Source: Ligula intestinalis | Taxonomy: Eukaryota; Platyhelminthes; Cestoda; Diphyllobothriidea; Diphyllobothriidae | Direction of reading: 5' to 3' | Assembly (NCBI GenBank): GCA_036362985.1 | Contig: JAYGXS010000001.1 | Location: 44,549,340-44,613,339, forward strand | DNA length: 64,000 nucleotides | Shown here: positions 21,713 through 34,900 of the stretch, piece by piece | Layout of the letters: each line of letters starts with the position of its first letter | Position numbering within the stretch: position 1 is the stretch's first letter | Position numbers and translations under genes: made by a program | The notes under the pieces: model-generated | Database searches by the model: none | Told to the model about the DNA's origin: nothing | What the model saw: the letters and a program-made list of their open reading frames with translations, nothing else

Positions 21713-24700
21713 TGTTTTGTTATATTGGATCGGAAAATGACCGACAAAACCGATCTGACCAGGCTTTTTCCGTCTGCTACAGGCATGAATCTAAAGAAGG
21801 TGAAATGTTCTACCTAAGGAGTACAAAAAAGAAGTTTTTGCATACGTTTTCCGTAAAATATGTTTGCATTTATAAAGGCAGTCAAAATCAATAATGAAGA
21901 TGCATGCTTCATAAGTAACCATTTTATAGTACATACTTTTTGCAAGCAGTCCAAAAGAAGCTCGCTAAAAATTCGGCTTCTTAACGTGACTAAAATTACT
22001 TGAAAATGGGCTTCATTGTAATCCTATTACAATTTTTACAGAAATGCCGGCATACTGCACGAATTCTGAGCCGTACCATAGCCTACACTGCGTCGTGTAC
22101 TTCGTGGCACTCTAGCTGCAGTTTTCAATTAACGAAAATTATTTCGAACGTAATGCGGTGTCTTCTGAATCATCATTGGCTTTTGGGATGTTAACGGTGT
22201 GACAAGTGGTTGTTCAGACATGCAACGCATCTCAAGGCACATATTTTCCTAGCATTCTTGTGTGCTGGGATTCCTATGATATTGTCAGAAGTCGAAAACG
22301 TTATTTTGCACGTGTAAAGAAGGATGATGGTTGCGTCCCTGAAATCTTGAGGAACATGCCCTTGCCGCCAAATTCACTGAAATATTGTTATGCATTTTCA
22401 CATCAGCCTGAAGCCACTCTGCTGCGTCAGATACCAATGCCTTCCTATCCGGCATCTTTCCTTCTGCCCTGCTTGTTTCTAAGCGGACAAGCAGGATTTC
22501 TCTGTCATGGTTTTTTACCACCTTAGAAAGGCTGTTGATGATAACGTCAGGTATTTTGGGCCGCCGATAGACCACGCTTCGGACATCTGCACTTTTACCC
22601 TTTAGAATTAATAAGAGCTTTAAAAAGAAGAAGTGATCACTTTGATCGGAGTATTTGCGCATTTGCTTTTATTGCCGGCTCGTAAACCATCCTGCCTGAC
22701 ATAAATAAGTGGTTCCCTTAAGTGCGGTTGGTATATCCTAAAATTCCATCCGCATTGCGTTACATCCACTCGGTTAACATCTCCCGCTGTATTTGTCCTA
22801 CCATGCGGCCATATCTGATTAAGGATTTTTAATTAGTGGCGGTTTCGTGGTTGACCAAGGTTTTGTGCAGCCTATTTATTTCGGAGCTTACATGGTTGAT
22901 TTATGTGTCGCTATTGTCAACGTAGTACTGGTGCTCACAGAAACCATGACCAAGGGTGTTTGTGGCGGTGGATTAAAGTGTGTTCCGCAGTTTGCACCAA
23001 AATTTTGCCATGTTGGTGTCATCTTCGAAGGCCTGCAATACTGCCAGACGCTGTGCGCCTTAATTTTCAAAATATAAATGACGAGAAGGTGCACTTTCTT
23101 CATGATTCATGTCAGCGCAGCAGATCACCTTAGTAAAAAGTGTGTTGTGGCGTTAACGACTGCGGGCGACAATATAAATCAGCAGCAGCCAGCGACGTCA
23201 TCGGAATGTTTTCGGATTGAGTTTAATGCGTTGGAATGTGAATAATTGTCTGCAGACAGGAAGCTCTGTTCTACATGGGTTCTTTGCAGCCGTCGATTCC
23301 ATTAGTACCACTTTGGGCATCCTGACCTCTCCTAGCAGTGTATTGAAATCACCAAAAAAGATATGTTGTTCGCCTATGATAAAGTGGCCAGGAATACGTG
23401 CAGGTGTGCGTAGAATGTATTCTTCGAGTCCTTGATACTGGATATTTGAGAAAGTCAACGATGAAGATGATCAGAAACACGACAGACGCAGTCTTTTAAG
23501 ACGGTCGCAGACGCAGAAAATGTACTTGAATAGGGTGCTTGCCAAGGACGTGTCCGCTTTGAGCTATTCTCTGTCGTCCCTCTTATCATAGCTTCATGCA
23601 TTTGACCGATCAGATTTTTTGCACTAGATTGTGCATCAAAATCTATTAACGACTTCAAAAAACGTCTAAAAGCACTGTTTTCAAGACTGAATAGATCCAT
23701 AGAGATGGTATGGTAACCACTAACCAGGTGCAAAGATAACTCCTACAGCTGCTCAGTCCTGAAATCTGGATCGTTATTTGCAGAACTTTATTAAGTATGC
23801 ACCAGTGCTCAAGAGGATGTCGCAATGCAAAATATAATTTCGGGCTTCGCCAGATGTTGGGTCAATAATCTTATAAAAGGGCCTCCAAAGTACAATGCTC
23901 GTGGTTATCGTTTATCTTTCCATTTCCGTTGTCTTTATATAGATTAAAAAGCTGGTTGAATGTCTGAACAACTAGAAGCATTGTTGTCGATGCGGTTCAC
24001 AGAACAGGGAGATAAATCAGTGCACAGTTGAGGTTCGCCGCATTTGAATATCTTAGTCAAACTCAGTCAAAGCCCAAAGCCTTCCCGTATGAATACTTTG
24101 CACAAGTCGGATTGTCTCCTTCAGAGTTTTCACTGCTCTAATCACAGGAAGGTTAGTAAGTTAAACACTAGCAACAACGATCTTCAGACCATGGTTACTT
24201 ATTGGACAGGAGAAGTCGGTGGAAGCCAGAATAGTAGGAATAGGTTATTGTGTACATAGAGGAACAGAGAATAGAGGGAAGGAATCTGACTACGGAGAGC
24301 ACGACCTTCCGCTAGGGTGGCGTGATCCGAAGTGATATCTGGCGGCCGAAGGTGGGTAAAAAAGGGACATATTCGAGTGGTGCTTGCGCTGCTGCGAGAA
24401 GCTGGACGCATATCTGCGTATGGGGGGAAGTAGGTCAAGTCTCTGCAGGTTAGCGCGTCTGACTAGAGTATTGAATGACCTTGAGACAGCAGGCCTTGAA
24501 AAATGACGCCGGACAAAGTAATTGAGGGCGTCGGCCGGTAGCGACCACTAAACCCTCACCTGGAAAAAGTAGGTTTATGGCTTCTTTGCAGTTTACCGAT
24601 CGGTTGCTAAGAATTTACAGCAAATTCTCGGTTTAAGGTCACAAGCTATGCGATTTACTACAATAAAATGGAATGGACTGCTTTGGCCAGCAGGATCGTT

Positions 24701-26450
24701 CCAGTAACTTAAACGCTTAGGCCTTCTTGGTGGCTTTACTCGACTTATTCAATTCACACATTCTAGCGTAATCGTAAACGTAATCTATCCTGAATATCGG
24801 GCAGCTTTTGGTGAAAATGAAGATACGATAACTCTTACTTCAGTCTACTATTTTATTCAAATAAATAAAATGGGCTTAGATTTTTTAAACATAATTGACT
24901 GAATGTTATCATAATTGTCCTAAAACCGTCTCAGCGTCAGCAACCCATTCTTTTCGGAAATTTTGTCACACTGACATCCGCAAAAGCCCTCAAGTTTTTC
25001 ATAAAGGATCAGCGTTCTCAATATTCATATAGGTCACCTTTCCATTTTGGTAAGAGGTGCATGTCTATTTTCAGACAACTCCAGTGCTTCGGCTACAGTA
25101 ATGTCCTTTTACCTAAAATTACCTTCATTTTTGTGTTTGCAGGTGCAGTCGAACAGTCATATAGCGATCGGTCCAGCCTATGCTAATAATGTTGGATTGT
25201 ATCATCAATGTGTCTTAATGATTCCGCCTCCAGACAGTAATGTGGCTCAAAAGCTGTCGTGCATGACCCGGAAGAAGCATCAGTGGCATTCATTGTGAAT
25301 GTTGGAAACAAAACTTTGTAGCAGTAAACTTTAGTCCTGCACAGTCCTCAAAACCAGGAGTCAATTACGGTTTCATGGACATAATCCATAACTATTTTAC
25401 ATCCGCTTCAAAATAGCGTGTTGAAGGATGCTATGCCACACCAAGAATACTCTATTCGTGCCTCACCGACATGGCATTCCCCTATTCATGCGTGCGAAGT
25501 TTGTCTAAATCGCCGGAGACAAACATCAAGCTGAAGCCTTCAGCAAATTAGAGGACCGTTAACCTCAGGAAGTAGATAAAGCATTTAGTCATGGAGTCGT
25601 TCCTGACAGGAAGGCCTCCCCGCGTTCGCTGTGCTCACTTACATCATTCAGCAGCCCCTGCTTTAAAGAATAAGTAGCACTAGATAAGAATATGTCTACC
25701 TTACTGTAACCCGCGTCCGGACGACCAAATCAATCCTTCTCGTGGGCGACTCATGAGCAGATTATACAAAACAGGACTGGCATTTCATAGTCTGCGTTTA
25801 GGCAAGGATAGTTTCTACGCAAATTCGCAAGAAAATGATTAAATGCGTTGTGGATTTGTCAACACTTTTGACGAAAGCGATAAGCACGCTATCTACTGAC
25901 TTTTTATTCGCTGGATTATGCACAGTCAGAGTAAACACGTAATGCAGGTGCATAGGGAAGCAGACATGCGTTAGACATAGGTAAGTCGTGGTATCTACCG
26001 TGACAAACAAATTCACCACTACTTGACTGACAGGCCAGGGTGGGTGAGCGATGCACGAGAGGTGAAAACCTCATGTGTCTAGCGGCCCCACGGTGCGCTA
26101 ATAATCATAAAATGAGTGTTGTAAAGTGATGAATTGCACACTAGTAATCCTTATATACCTTTCTGTGCAGTAAAGCTCGCATACACCACTTTTTAGACGT
26201 CAGTAGCCACGTCTCGTCTGCACGCTCAAGCCAGTTAAATTCCGTTTTAAGTAAGACCGCAGAAAGTATACAATCGACACAGCTTACGTCGGATACTTAG
26301 ATGCTGTTCCAGCCCTGTTTATTCTGACCCAACTAATAGACAGAAGAAGGAACCAAATCGGTTCTCATTAGCAAGCTTTTATTCCAGACGGTACAGAGAC
26401 AACGGCATGAATCAGGGTGTCCATTTTAGCCTATTATAAGATGTTGGTCC
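21713..26450. other. Mixed-composition region, no supported genes
   Basis: Frames of 70-125 codons occur on both strands (22285-22662 minus, 22847-23077 plus, 23198-23458 minus, 23455-23733 minus). None matches a family I can defend. The minus frame at 23198-23458 contains FFGDFNTLLGE, which recalls the GDFN motif of LINE endonucleases, but nothing else of that fold is present. Confidence 0.4.
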
Positions 26451-26458
26451 TTCTAGAT

Positions 26459-27882
26459 CAGGAGTCGGCAACCTTTTTTAACTCAGACAGCCAAGAAAGC
26501 AAATATTTAAGAAAATATTTTAGTGAGAGCCATATTATATATTTATAGATGAAATTGTATTAAATACGAGTATTATTAGCCTCTGAATCTATTTTTTAAA
26601 TGATGTTCTTATAATATTTATGGTTAATGCGACTTCTGGTGCTGCATGGATCCGCTGATAGCTTAGTAGTCTGGTTGGTAGTTGATGAGGTTAGGCTTCA
26701 TGCAAGCGTTAAGGCTATCATCCGTTAGACGTGAGCGTAGGGTAGACTTGATGCATCTAAGATGTGAGAATGGCTGCTCACATGCATTCGTAGATCCAAA
26801 AAAGCGTCGGTACAGCAATACTCATACGCTGCAGTGTGTGATATGTGACCGGAAGCGTGTTCCAAGTTTTGATTATCAGCTGGTCTTCGGATTGAAGTAT
26901 TTTTTTAAATACCCGCCCACATGTGTATGCTTGCCAACTCCGCTTTGTGCCGTGCGATTCTTTCCAAATCTTCATGGAGTGACTTGAACTTATTCACCCA
27001 CATGCGTGAGGCCGGCAGTTCACCTAATTCTTCTTCGAAATCTCTAACAGAGACACTAGGAATATAAATAAAGCCGCCTCCGTTCAGTGAACACTCGGTT
27101 CGATAGGTGATCAACTTAAAAAGACGAATGTGCTCTCAAGATTTTCCAAAGCGTGCTTTGAATGACTGTAGGAGATTGGATGTGAAACCCACTAGTTGGT
27201 GGAGATCAAAGTTTTGAGTGGACTCACTTACTGTGCATGCATCGTTATATTGTCTCTTTTTTTCAAAATGTAGCTAACGATCTGTTTCATGATCCATGAT
27301 AAAAAGTTCCAGCTTTTTTTCAAAAGCGAACATGGATACGTGAAGGGATAACACTGTATTTCCATTGCCTTGCAACTGAACGTTGCGTTGGTTCAGATGT
27401 TCGATCATATCTAGGAGATCGAAGACATGAGGAGCCACTCAGATTTGACTAACTCACGATGCTCAATGCCTTTCATTTCAAGGAAAGCACACATTTCGTT
27501 CAGACTAGCGACAAAACGGCTAAGCACCTTCCCTTTTGACAACCAACGTACATTGCTGTGCGAAATCAGACCGTGATAGTTATTTCCAATTCCATCCAGC
27601 AGTGTTTTAAACTGTCGGTCATTTGAGGCTCGGGCAACAATAAAGTTGATCACACGAATGACCAGCGACATCACTTCGCCAAGCTGTCCGTCACACATCT
27701 GAGCAAAAAGTGCCTTCTGGTGTAAAATGCAATGGAGACATAGGCTGGGTCTATTTTCATGTTCACAGAGAAGTGCCGAAAATTTTCTGTTTTTCTAAAC
27801 AATCCACACAAATTCACAAAATTTGAAGTTTCTGAGAGAGCTATACACAATCATCAAAAGAGCCATTGCTTGCCGACCCCCA
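26459..27882 (-). mobile_element. hAT transposon, internally deleted, with TIRs and 8-bp flanks
   Basis: The left end starts CAGGAGTCGGCAACC at 26459. The right end, read on the minus strand, starts TGGGGGTCGGCAAGC at 27882: imperfect 15-bp terminal inverted repeats of hAT type. Flanking octamers are TTCTAGAT (26451-26458) and TTCTATAC (27883-27890), matching in six of eight positions, as expected of a decayed 8-bp hAT duplication. At 1424 bp the element holds only the C-terminal half or so of a transposase, so the 5' coding part (including any zinc finger) has been lost. Confidence 0.8.
26624..27798 (-). pseudogene. hAT transposase, C-terminal portion, broken
   Basis: Cut-and-paste transposase remnant. 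Readable blocks from right to left: KFSALLCEHENRPSLCLHCI and LHQKALFAQ near 27700-27795; VIRVINFIVARASNDRQFKT and NVRWLSKGKVLSRF (27520-27660), the hallmark segment of this hAT lineage; after a shift near 27418, MIEHLNQRNVQLQGNGNT and FEKKLELFIMDH, with TAG and TGA stops; VSVRDFEEELGELPASRMWV and KFKSLHEDLERIARHKAELA (26905-27060). In another frame come IIKTWNTLPVTYHTLQRMSI (26830-26890) and the dimerisation region CEQPFSHLRCIKSTLRSRLT with LNACMKPN (26640-26740). It ends in TAA at 26624-26626. At least four shifts and several stops make it dead. The family resembles vertebrate ZBED/GTF2IRD2-type hAT proteins. Confidence 0.88.
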
Positions 27883-27890
27883 TTCTATAC

Positions 27891-28206
27891 TGTTAATGGC
27901 CTATCGCACAAAAGGGAGAGTTTTGTCGTGGTTTCCCACGCTGCAAGACGTTTAAAAAAATTTGCAGTGCACATGTGCGCGGGCCTCACGTGTGCTCGGA
28001 ACGCGCGCGGCCGGCCTGTGGCCATGAATCAATTGGTGTGCACTTCTCGTCTCTATACCAGTTGAGCTGCTTTAAACAACACCGCTTACTCACATGTAAT
28101 GCCTGATGTTTAGCATTATGGTCTAGTACCAGAAAACAATGGCCGCTTTTTCATGTGCCTTAACAACCACGCATATTCTATTTAAATGTATAATCGTTGG
28201 TGGCAC
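27891..28206. other. Spacer between hAT element and PLE copy D
   Basis: About 315 bp. A plus-strand frame (27823-28065) crosses the hAT end and is not credible. A GC-rich patch (GCGCGCGGCCGGCC near 28005) is present. Nothing else seen. Confidence 0.4.
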
Positions 28207-28222
28207 GCTTTAAACGGAAGAA

Positions 28223-28493
28223 GTCGTAGCGTTCACCGGAATCGTAACTTTAGTCATCTGAGCTTTCACGTTCTTGCGAGAGTCCAACGTCAGAGGTAAA
28301 CCGTCAATGAAAAGTGAGCAACAATTAACGGGGGCAGGAACCAATCAACTGTTATAGAGGTGGTGGTGTAGGGAGGGCGAAGATTAGGGAGGGGGAGCTG
28401 GAGGAGTGGGCGAGGGGTAGAGGAGTCGAAGGGGGAGACTCATTAATCACCAGTTGCGTTCGTGCGTAGATGCTGACGGAAGGCGATGTAGGT
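28223..28493 (-). repeat. Left arm (3' end) of copy D palindrome
   Basis: On the minus strand: endonuclease C-terminal codons (YIAFRQHLRTNATGD, stop), a C-rich tail with CCTCTACCCCTCGC, the hammerhead-like remnant, then the terminal CGATTCCGGTGAACGCTACGA block. The last 21 bases match the right arm exactly. Confidence 0.85.
28244..28312 (-). ncRNA. Degenerate hammerhead-like motif, left arm of copy D
   Basis: The minus strand reads TTTACCT, CTGACGT (last core base changed from A), GGACTC, TCGCAA, GAACGT, GAAA, GCTC, AGATGACTAAA. The layout matches the other copies, but the core change and a broken stem II suggest it is inactive. Confidence 0.5.
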
Positions 28494-28672
28494 GGGCGCC
28501 AATTCAGTGCACCGGTAGACTGAGTTGTCATCCGAGGCCCAGGTTTCAATTAACTCTCCTGCGGTCTTGCTTTCGGCGTAAGCAACTACTCTTGCGGCTG
28601 TTAAGTTATTTCATGGTTCACCTCATAGGTTGGGCCGCCACTTGCGACGGTGCGTCACCCTGTCTGTCAGCT
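28443..28672 (-). pseudogene. PLE endonuclease C-terminal fragment (copy D)
   Basis: Readable minus-strand blocks: QVAAQ, then after a shift YEVNHEIT, another shift, LTAARVVAYAESKTAGELIE and TWASDDNSVYRC, and finally YIAFRQHLRTNATGD with TAA at 28443-28445. These align with the segment after the GIY-YIG core in copy C (QVAAHTYETGHEFNF, RELTEAWASDDNSVNR). The catalytic YTG core is missing. At least two shifts; non-functional. Confidence 0.75.
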
Positions 28673-28674
28673 AG

Positions 28675-28952
28675 CTACATCGCTCTCCGTCGGCATCTAC
28701 GCACGACCGCTACTGGTGATTAATGAGTCTCCCCCCTCCTTCTCCTCTACCCCTCGCGCACTCCTTCACCTCCTTCCCCCCCCCACCCTAATCTTCGCCC
28801 TCCCTACACCCCCTCCCCCTATAACAATTTATTGGTTCCTGCCCCCTATAACTGTTGCTCGCTTTTCGTTGACGGTTTATCTCTGACGATGGACTCCCGC
28901 AAGAGCCCGAAAGCGCAGATGAATAAAGTTACGATTCCGGTGAACGCTACGA
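28675..28952 (+). repeat. Right arm of copy D palindrome (inverted duplicate of the 3' end)
   Basis: The plus strand carries YIALRRHLRTTATGD with TAA, then the same C-rich tail, hammerhead core and terminal block as the left arm in reverse. Differences from the left arm are scattered substitutions plus small C-tract length changes. Confidence 0.85.
28870..28933 (+). ncRNA. Hammerhead-ribozyme-like motif, right arm of copy D
   Basis: Plus strand: stem I strand TTTATCT, core CTGACGA (28883-28889), an extra T, stem II GGACTC, CCGCAA loop, GAGCCC (one A/C mismatch), GAAA, GCGC, then AGATGAATAAA, whose AGAT pairs with ATCT of stem I. The two-pair stem III (AGCT in copy C left arm) is damaged to AGCG here. 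Best preserved of the C/D family apart from that change. Confidence 0.65.
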
Positions 28953-28995
28953 ATTCTAGGATGCGAACTTTTGCCTCTATTAAGGCTTTAAACGG

Positions 28996-31900
28996 TCGCT
29001 CCACAACACGCAACGTAATGCATCAAAGCGGGGGGCGAGATTAAGGTGGATTCCACCTGAAGCCAGAGCTCACATCTCCTCCCATAAACAAATGTGCTCT
29101 CGAAAGTCATCAACACGCACTAACGAGTACTGATTTGATGTTTGCCTCCTCAAGGGAGAGTGTAGCCCTTGAAAGGCTTTATGATGGCTTTACAATGACT
29201 TCTTCAAGCACTGATTATTGACACTTTCCTCTCTGTCACATCAGAGACCGTCTTATTTATGTTTTGTTGGCTCAGAGCCGAGATCTAGGTCATTTCTGGC
29301 ACGGTTAGGCAGATGGTATTCGTTTATGTTAAGTCAATTGACCCACAAGAACCCAACAAACGTGGGCACGCGAAAGTGAATTAGTTGCATCGAGCCATGC
29401 ACAGGTGGAGCACCTTGTGAGACATAGGTCAACTTTGTCGCCTTGTCACTTTGGCCCTATGCCTAGCTTTCGACAAACGCTTTCATCGCCATTCTTGCAA
29501 CATTCCTCGCGCGGTTACTTGCATTGCTTTCATAGATAAAACAGCTCAGAGGTCCCAAAGTATTTTAGGGCTCTTCTGTGTGTCACAACTTTAGTGCACA
29601 CTGAAACTTATCTGAATGAATATGGATCGCCTATGAGATGGCATGCGCGTCTCCTCACAGAAGAAAACAAATCAAACCTTCTTAGATTTTGAAGCCGTTT
29701 CCTTAATGCAATTATTTACGTGTGTCCACTGAACACGAAATCTGTTAGACATCGAGAAGGGCTTGACCACATCCCACAAATGAAGACCCTTTGAGGGACA
29801 TGTCCCTCTCGAAATTAGTACCCTCTAATTTAGCCAACGTAATTCCCATATTTGAAATTGTGATACTACAACATAAAAATTAATCCGTAGGAAAAAAGTG
29901 ACCAGGACTGTGCCATCGTGGTAGACTTAAACGGGTCTGTGGTTTATAAAAAATTGAGTGTTTTTGCACTTAAAGTACTTGGAGCAATGCAATTGTGCAG
30001 AAGGAGGTAATTACTGCACCTATCACATTACTGGTGCACTAAACACCGACTTAATACGGCCAACATTCGGAGTGGGTAAAAGAAATGAAGATAATTCTGC
30101 ACAGATAGGGCAAACATATTGCGTACTGCAGATATTTTACGATTTTGTTTCATGCTCTCATCGCTTTAAATTTTGTAACATTGAGACGTAAAAAACTGCA
30201 TAAATAAATCGAAATAGGAAATAAAACGCTGGTCAAATTACAGAAAATGTCCTGTCTCATGAAACGTCAACCAAAATGTTAAAATGTGCTTTAGATTCGA
30301 ATAAAATAGTTAATCGTTTTTATAAGATTGATGGTCAGACAACTGAATCTCAATTTATTCTCGTCATATGGACATGCATGTTTTTTGACTTGCTGTTTAA
30401 AGCATTCGCTCTAAAGTTGGCCACTTGAGTAATATGAATTTTTCTCATCGATTATCATTGTTATTTAAGGATTGAAATATTGAAAGAATGCGTTCTTATC
30501 TATCAGGCCAGGACAAACAAGAGCCTTTATGAACATTTCTGAATTTGGAAGGACAACGGAAATCAACGAGAAAAGGGAATACCACTTAAGTAGCCTTGAT
30601 GACAGAGCAGAATGTTTGCAGACGGTGATCAGACTGCTGCTTAAAAAGTCGGAAACCTGAGTGACTAAATACCTTGATATAAGGCTGCCAAATAATCAAT
30701 ATTACAATCCTACTTAAGTAATATTTTCAGAATTTTGGCGGACTGTGGCCCCTTCTTTCTGTGGCGATTTTAAGAAATTATTTTTTGAGGGATCCGTGAC
30801 ACGTTTTTAAATTCGGTTGAATAAATTTCTGATTTGTTAGCAATGAATGAAAGACCCCTAAGTTAAGCCATATGTCTTGTTTCCATACCTGAGTAAGTTA
30901 CTGGTGCTCCTTCTACGTAGTGGTGGTCCTCGCGGATAACGACAGATTAGTCATTTTCCAATCTGCCAAGAGCGTAGTTACTTCAGTTATGGTCAAGCGT
31001 ACGCCACCAAGGTCAACCTATAGTATAGCAAGCAATCTAACCTTAGTTTCTCCATTTATGGTACCACTCTATTTTACCAGAATCTCCCCGTTGAATATAG
31101 TTTTAATGAAACAATTTTATATTTGCAGATAAACGATTTACTTGAAAAAATTCAAAAAAAGCAATACTGGGAATATTACAGCCAACAATGCCAGACAACA
31201 AGAGGAGTATGTAAAGCTAACGCCCTTCTGTACCGCAGCTGAAATCAAGCATCGAAAGTAGACATTAAAATGTTAAGTTGCCTACCTCAGCGCTCCTCCA
31301 TAAAGCTAATGTCTAGCGTGTCAGTGAATATCCAGTGCGTTCATGAGTTTCTTTTAAATACCTTACAAATACTGCAGAAGCCCTTTGTAAAGTCAGTGAA
31401 AGTCCTTTGATGATGGTAAAGGTTATGGTAAACAGCTAGGCCGCTGGAGATTATTGAAACGGATTTCTGGGAAGCAGTTAAAACCAGGAGCTCTGCTTCA
31501 TTTTTGCCTCATATTTTGTAGGTATAGTTATCGCAAAAAGATAAAGTAAGATACTGTTATTTAAGATTCATTCAGGCAAAAGCAGTTGTTCTGAAAAGAT
31601 ACCCTGCGCAAAAAGACGAAAACTTTTATAATAAACTTTGTACTAAATTGTTTAACTGAACAAAATTGCTTGCCACTCATCGTTTGCGGTGAGAGCACTG
31701 AAATTAAAATCAGACTATTTCAACTTGCATTCTATTCTCTCAAACAATTCACAACATTCATGTGAGGCAAGGAAATTCGTTGATTCAAGCTTGTGCTGCA
31801 ATGTTTCAAGGTAAACTAAAGAAAAAAGTGTTTATTAAATAACTAGAATTGCAATATACTATAGACACGATTAATTTGACGGTTGGCCTGGGTGTGCTTT

Positions 31901-34900
31901 AAGGGTCCTTAGCCTAGCGACTACCTAATATTTATTTATTCAATACCAGAAAGAGTGATCTTGCTTAGTTTCGTTCACCTAGGCAATCCAATCGTGTCCC
32001 AGTTATCTTTGCAGTCGGATTTGTTTGTCATCCATAAAGTTAAAATTTAACATGAATCGGCACAGCAATTTTACCCAAATTCACCATGTTTAAGAAAGTA
32101 GGCTTTTAATTTATAATCAAAAGTCGAAAAACGCTTTTTAATTTTATGAACGCCTTATCTGGAAATTTTCGGTCTTAACTCGACACTCTGACCCTGGAGA
32201 GCCGGCCAATTTCTCCGGACCATTAACATGAAACAAAATCTGTTCGGGTGAGCACCATTAAGTTCTCAGTTAATTCTTTTTTCAACAAATTGGCTGGTTT
32301 TTATGTGAACAGGTTTCAGAGCTAATTACTACGTTACTGGTTGAAGGAAAACGTAAAAGATAGGCACATGCACATAGGGGGTAATAATGCAAAAAAACCT
32401 TTTGTTGGCTTCAAAGATTGGGTTATCTTTATAGAGCACCATTCCCCTATAATGTTGTGTAACACTATTGGGAGTTATATAAGACGTGATATACGTATCG
32501 AATGAAAAAACCTCATCAGAACGCCTGCATCGAACATTTTGCATTAAGTGTACAAAGGATGACTCATTTGATTTGAAATGTACCAAGAAATATCACATCT
32601 TGTTTCTTTTTATAATTTTTTTCAAAGTTACGTTACACTTATTCAGTCTCCAATTATCAGTACTAAGTTGTGCAGGATGTTATTGCACGCACATTCATAG
32701 TGATAGATAACGCTAATAAATCCTTTTTCAGTGTTTGCTGACCAATTGTGTGGACCCTTTACTCATATACAATTTGTCCTTGAGGACGAGATCAAGAAAA
32801 AAAACCAAATTGTCATATTTATCTCATAAATGTACCTCTACTTGAGAAGTTGATCTCGAAAACGTTTTATATTACTGGGTCATTGGTTAAAAAGGTACAT
32901 TATAGCTACAGTTGACATGCTAAACTCCCTAGGAAGTACTCTTTCTAAGCAATATTTCTTTGCTATAATAATACTGCTACCGTCGTCGGTAGGTTGTTTT
33001 CTAAGGCAATCATAAATGTCATAACCTATTCAGTAATCAAAGAACCAGCAAGTATGGGGACAAAATCCCAAGGGATAGTGCGTTAACAAATAAAACAATG
33101 AAAATCTGAATACAGAAATGCCTTAGAAAAAAGAGGCGACAAAACACAATGTTCAATAAAGCAGATAGCCTAGATGATATCTCCAAACTCACCAGGGGCT
33201 TGTTTGTCTCGTCAAAACCACGCAGCTTTAGAAAGGGGTCAAATAGCTTAAGGTGTGCAAATGCTTGCATACTATCAACCAAAAAATTAGGGAATCGAAT
33301 TCTTAAGAAGTAATGGTCACTTTCAGCAGCGAGAAGAAACTTAAACTTAAGAGGAATCAGGCAATAAGCTACACTATGCTAAAGGACGAGGCTCAGATGC
33401 GCCTAGTGATGTGCGCTCCAGTTTCAAGCAAAAAAACCGAGACATTAAGTTAGACATTGTCAGATCGCGCGTTACCGGTGACATCCCCACTCCTTTAATA
33501 CTTATAATGCTACCTCGAAGCCACCCACGGGGCTATTTTGGCTAACTCGGGTAGGATTATATAGTTCATAAGAATAAAGGCAGAAGTGTAAGAAAATGAA
33601 GTAACCAGCAGGTTTACGCCAAGAACATGGCGTTCAGCGTGCTAATCAATAAAAATGGGACATAAACGACTGCGAAATAGGAATCGAATATATGATCTCA
33701 GGCTATGAAATGGTTTTGTGAACTCGACGGACTAACTCTGAGAATAAAACTTAAGTTTTCATGTCGCTCCTAAAATCATGAATGTGGTAGGCCCAGACTT
33801 TTTTTATACTAGCTTCGTACAAAGTGGCGTAGTTTGACCACAAATGTGCAACCAGATACAAATCGTCGAATGCGAATAATATTACTGAATTCAAACTCAA
33901 ATAAGAGAGGATAAAGCCATCTTTAGAAGCACCTGACGAGGTGTAAAATAGAAGTATCTGCTGACTACAACTGAATATTATTTAAGTGAGGAAAGCTTTT
34001 AGTGAAAGTAGTAGTGGAGTGAAAGAAAAACATATTTTCAACGTCATTGAGAATAAATGTGTGAGAAGAGAAGCTATATGAACGAAAAGACATCGCAATC
34101 TACACAATAATATTCTCCAATACGGATTGATGTCAGAAAAACCATTTTTACTTAGAAAGAGCATTTTTATTGTTTCTTTCAGGCTAAGTTCATTATTTAA
34201 TTCAGTCTAAACAGTCCTTGACTTGATTCGAGCCGATTAATATATTTTGCATACGTTTTTGCGTTTTTGTGACCATCACGCATGAATGCCCTGACCCCTT
34301 TTAATACACGAGAAAAACATTTCACCAATATTTTGACCTTCCCAAAGGGCAGAGTAAATCAAGATATCGAAGTGGACACATTAATGACATGCACGCGAGG
34401 TTGTAGCTACTGACGTAGGCTTTCGTAACATTAGCCTCACTATTCCTTTTCCTACTTACTCTATTTTTAACAAACTATGGGGTCAAGGTGAACTCACATG
34501 ACAGCGAACACAACAGGTAAGGAAACTACGACAAACTAAGTTCTTAGCACACAGACGTCATACAGACGTCTGTGGTGCATTAACGATTGAACACTATGCA
34601 ATAAGCATGGCGTGCTGACCTCAGTTCCAAATGAAGATCACGATTCAGAATGAAGGTTCATCCTTGGGTATCATGTCTTCTAAACGCAATTATGCGCTCA
34701 AACCTTTTTAAGCGTACTATGCTCAAAAAAGCAGACGTTCCATCTTAAAAGTGCTCATAACGATGTTCAAATTGAACACACCCTGAATCCTATAGAGTTG
34801 TTCAGACGAACACTTTCCAAAATATATCCAAGAACAAATACTTAAGTAGAGATAAACGACTTTGAGGCTGTAATTTTATCACGATTGAATATTGTTTTTT

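Larger units (their letters stand above)
28207..28995 (-). mobile_element. Penelope-like element copy D, palindromic, with 11-bp target duplication
   Basis: GCTTTAAACGG occurs at 28207-28217 and again, same orientation, at 28985-28995, an 11-bp target duplication of PLE type. Between them lie two inverted arms of about 270 bp (28223-28493 and 28675-28952) around a 180-bp core of endonuclease sequence. The right arm duplicates the 3' end of the element, including the last codons of the endonuclease, in reverse. After the right arm about 30 bp (ATGCGAACTTTTGCCTC) precede the duplication, with a counterpart near copy C. Same or sister family to copy C. Confidence 0.85.

Noticed and set aside
23198..23458. 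FFGDFNTLLGE as a LINE endonuclease
   Set aside because: Only the GDFN word matches; none of the other endonuclease motifs and no RT lie beside it.
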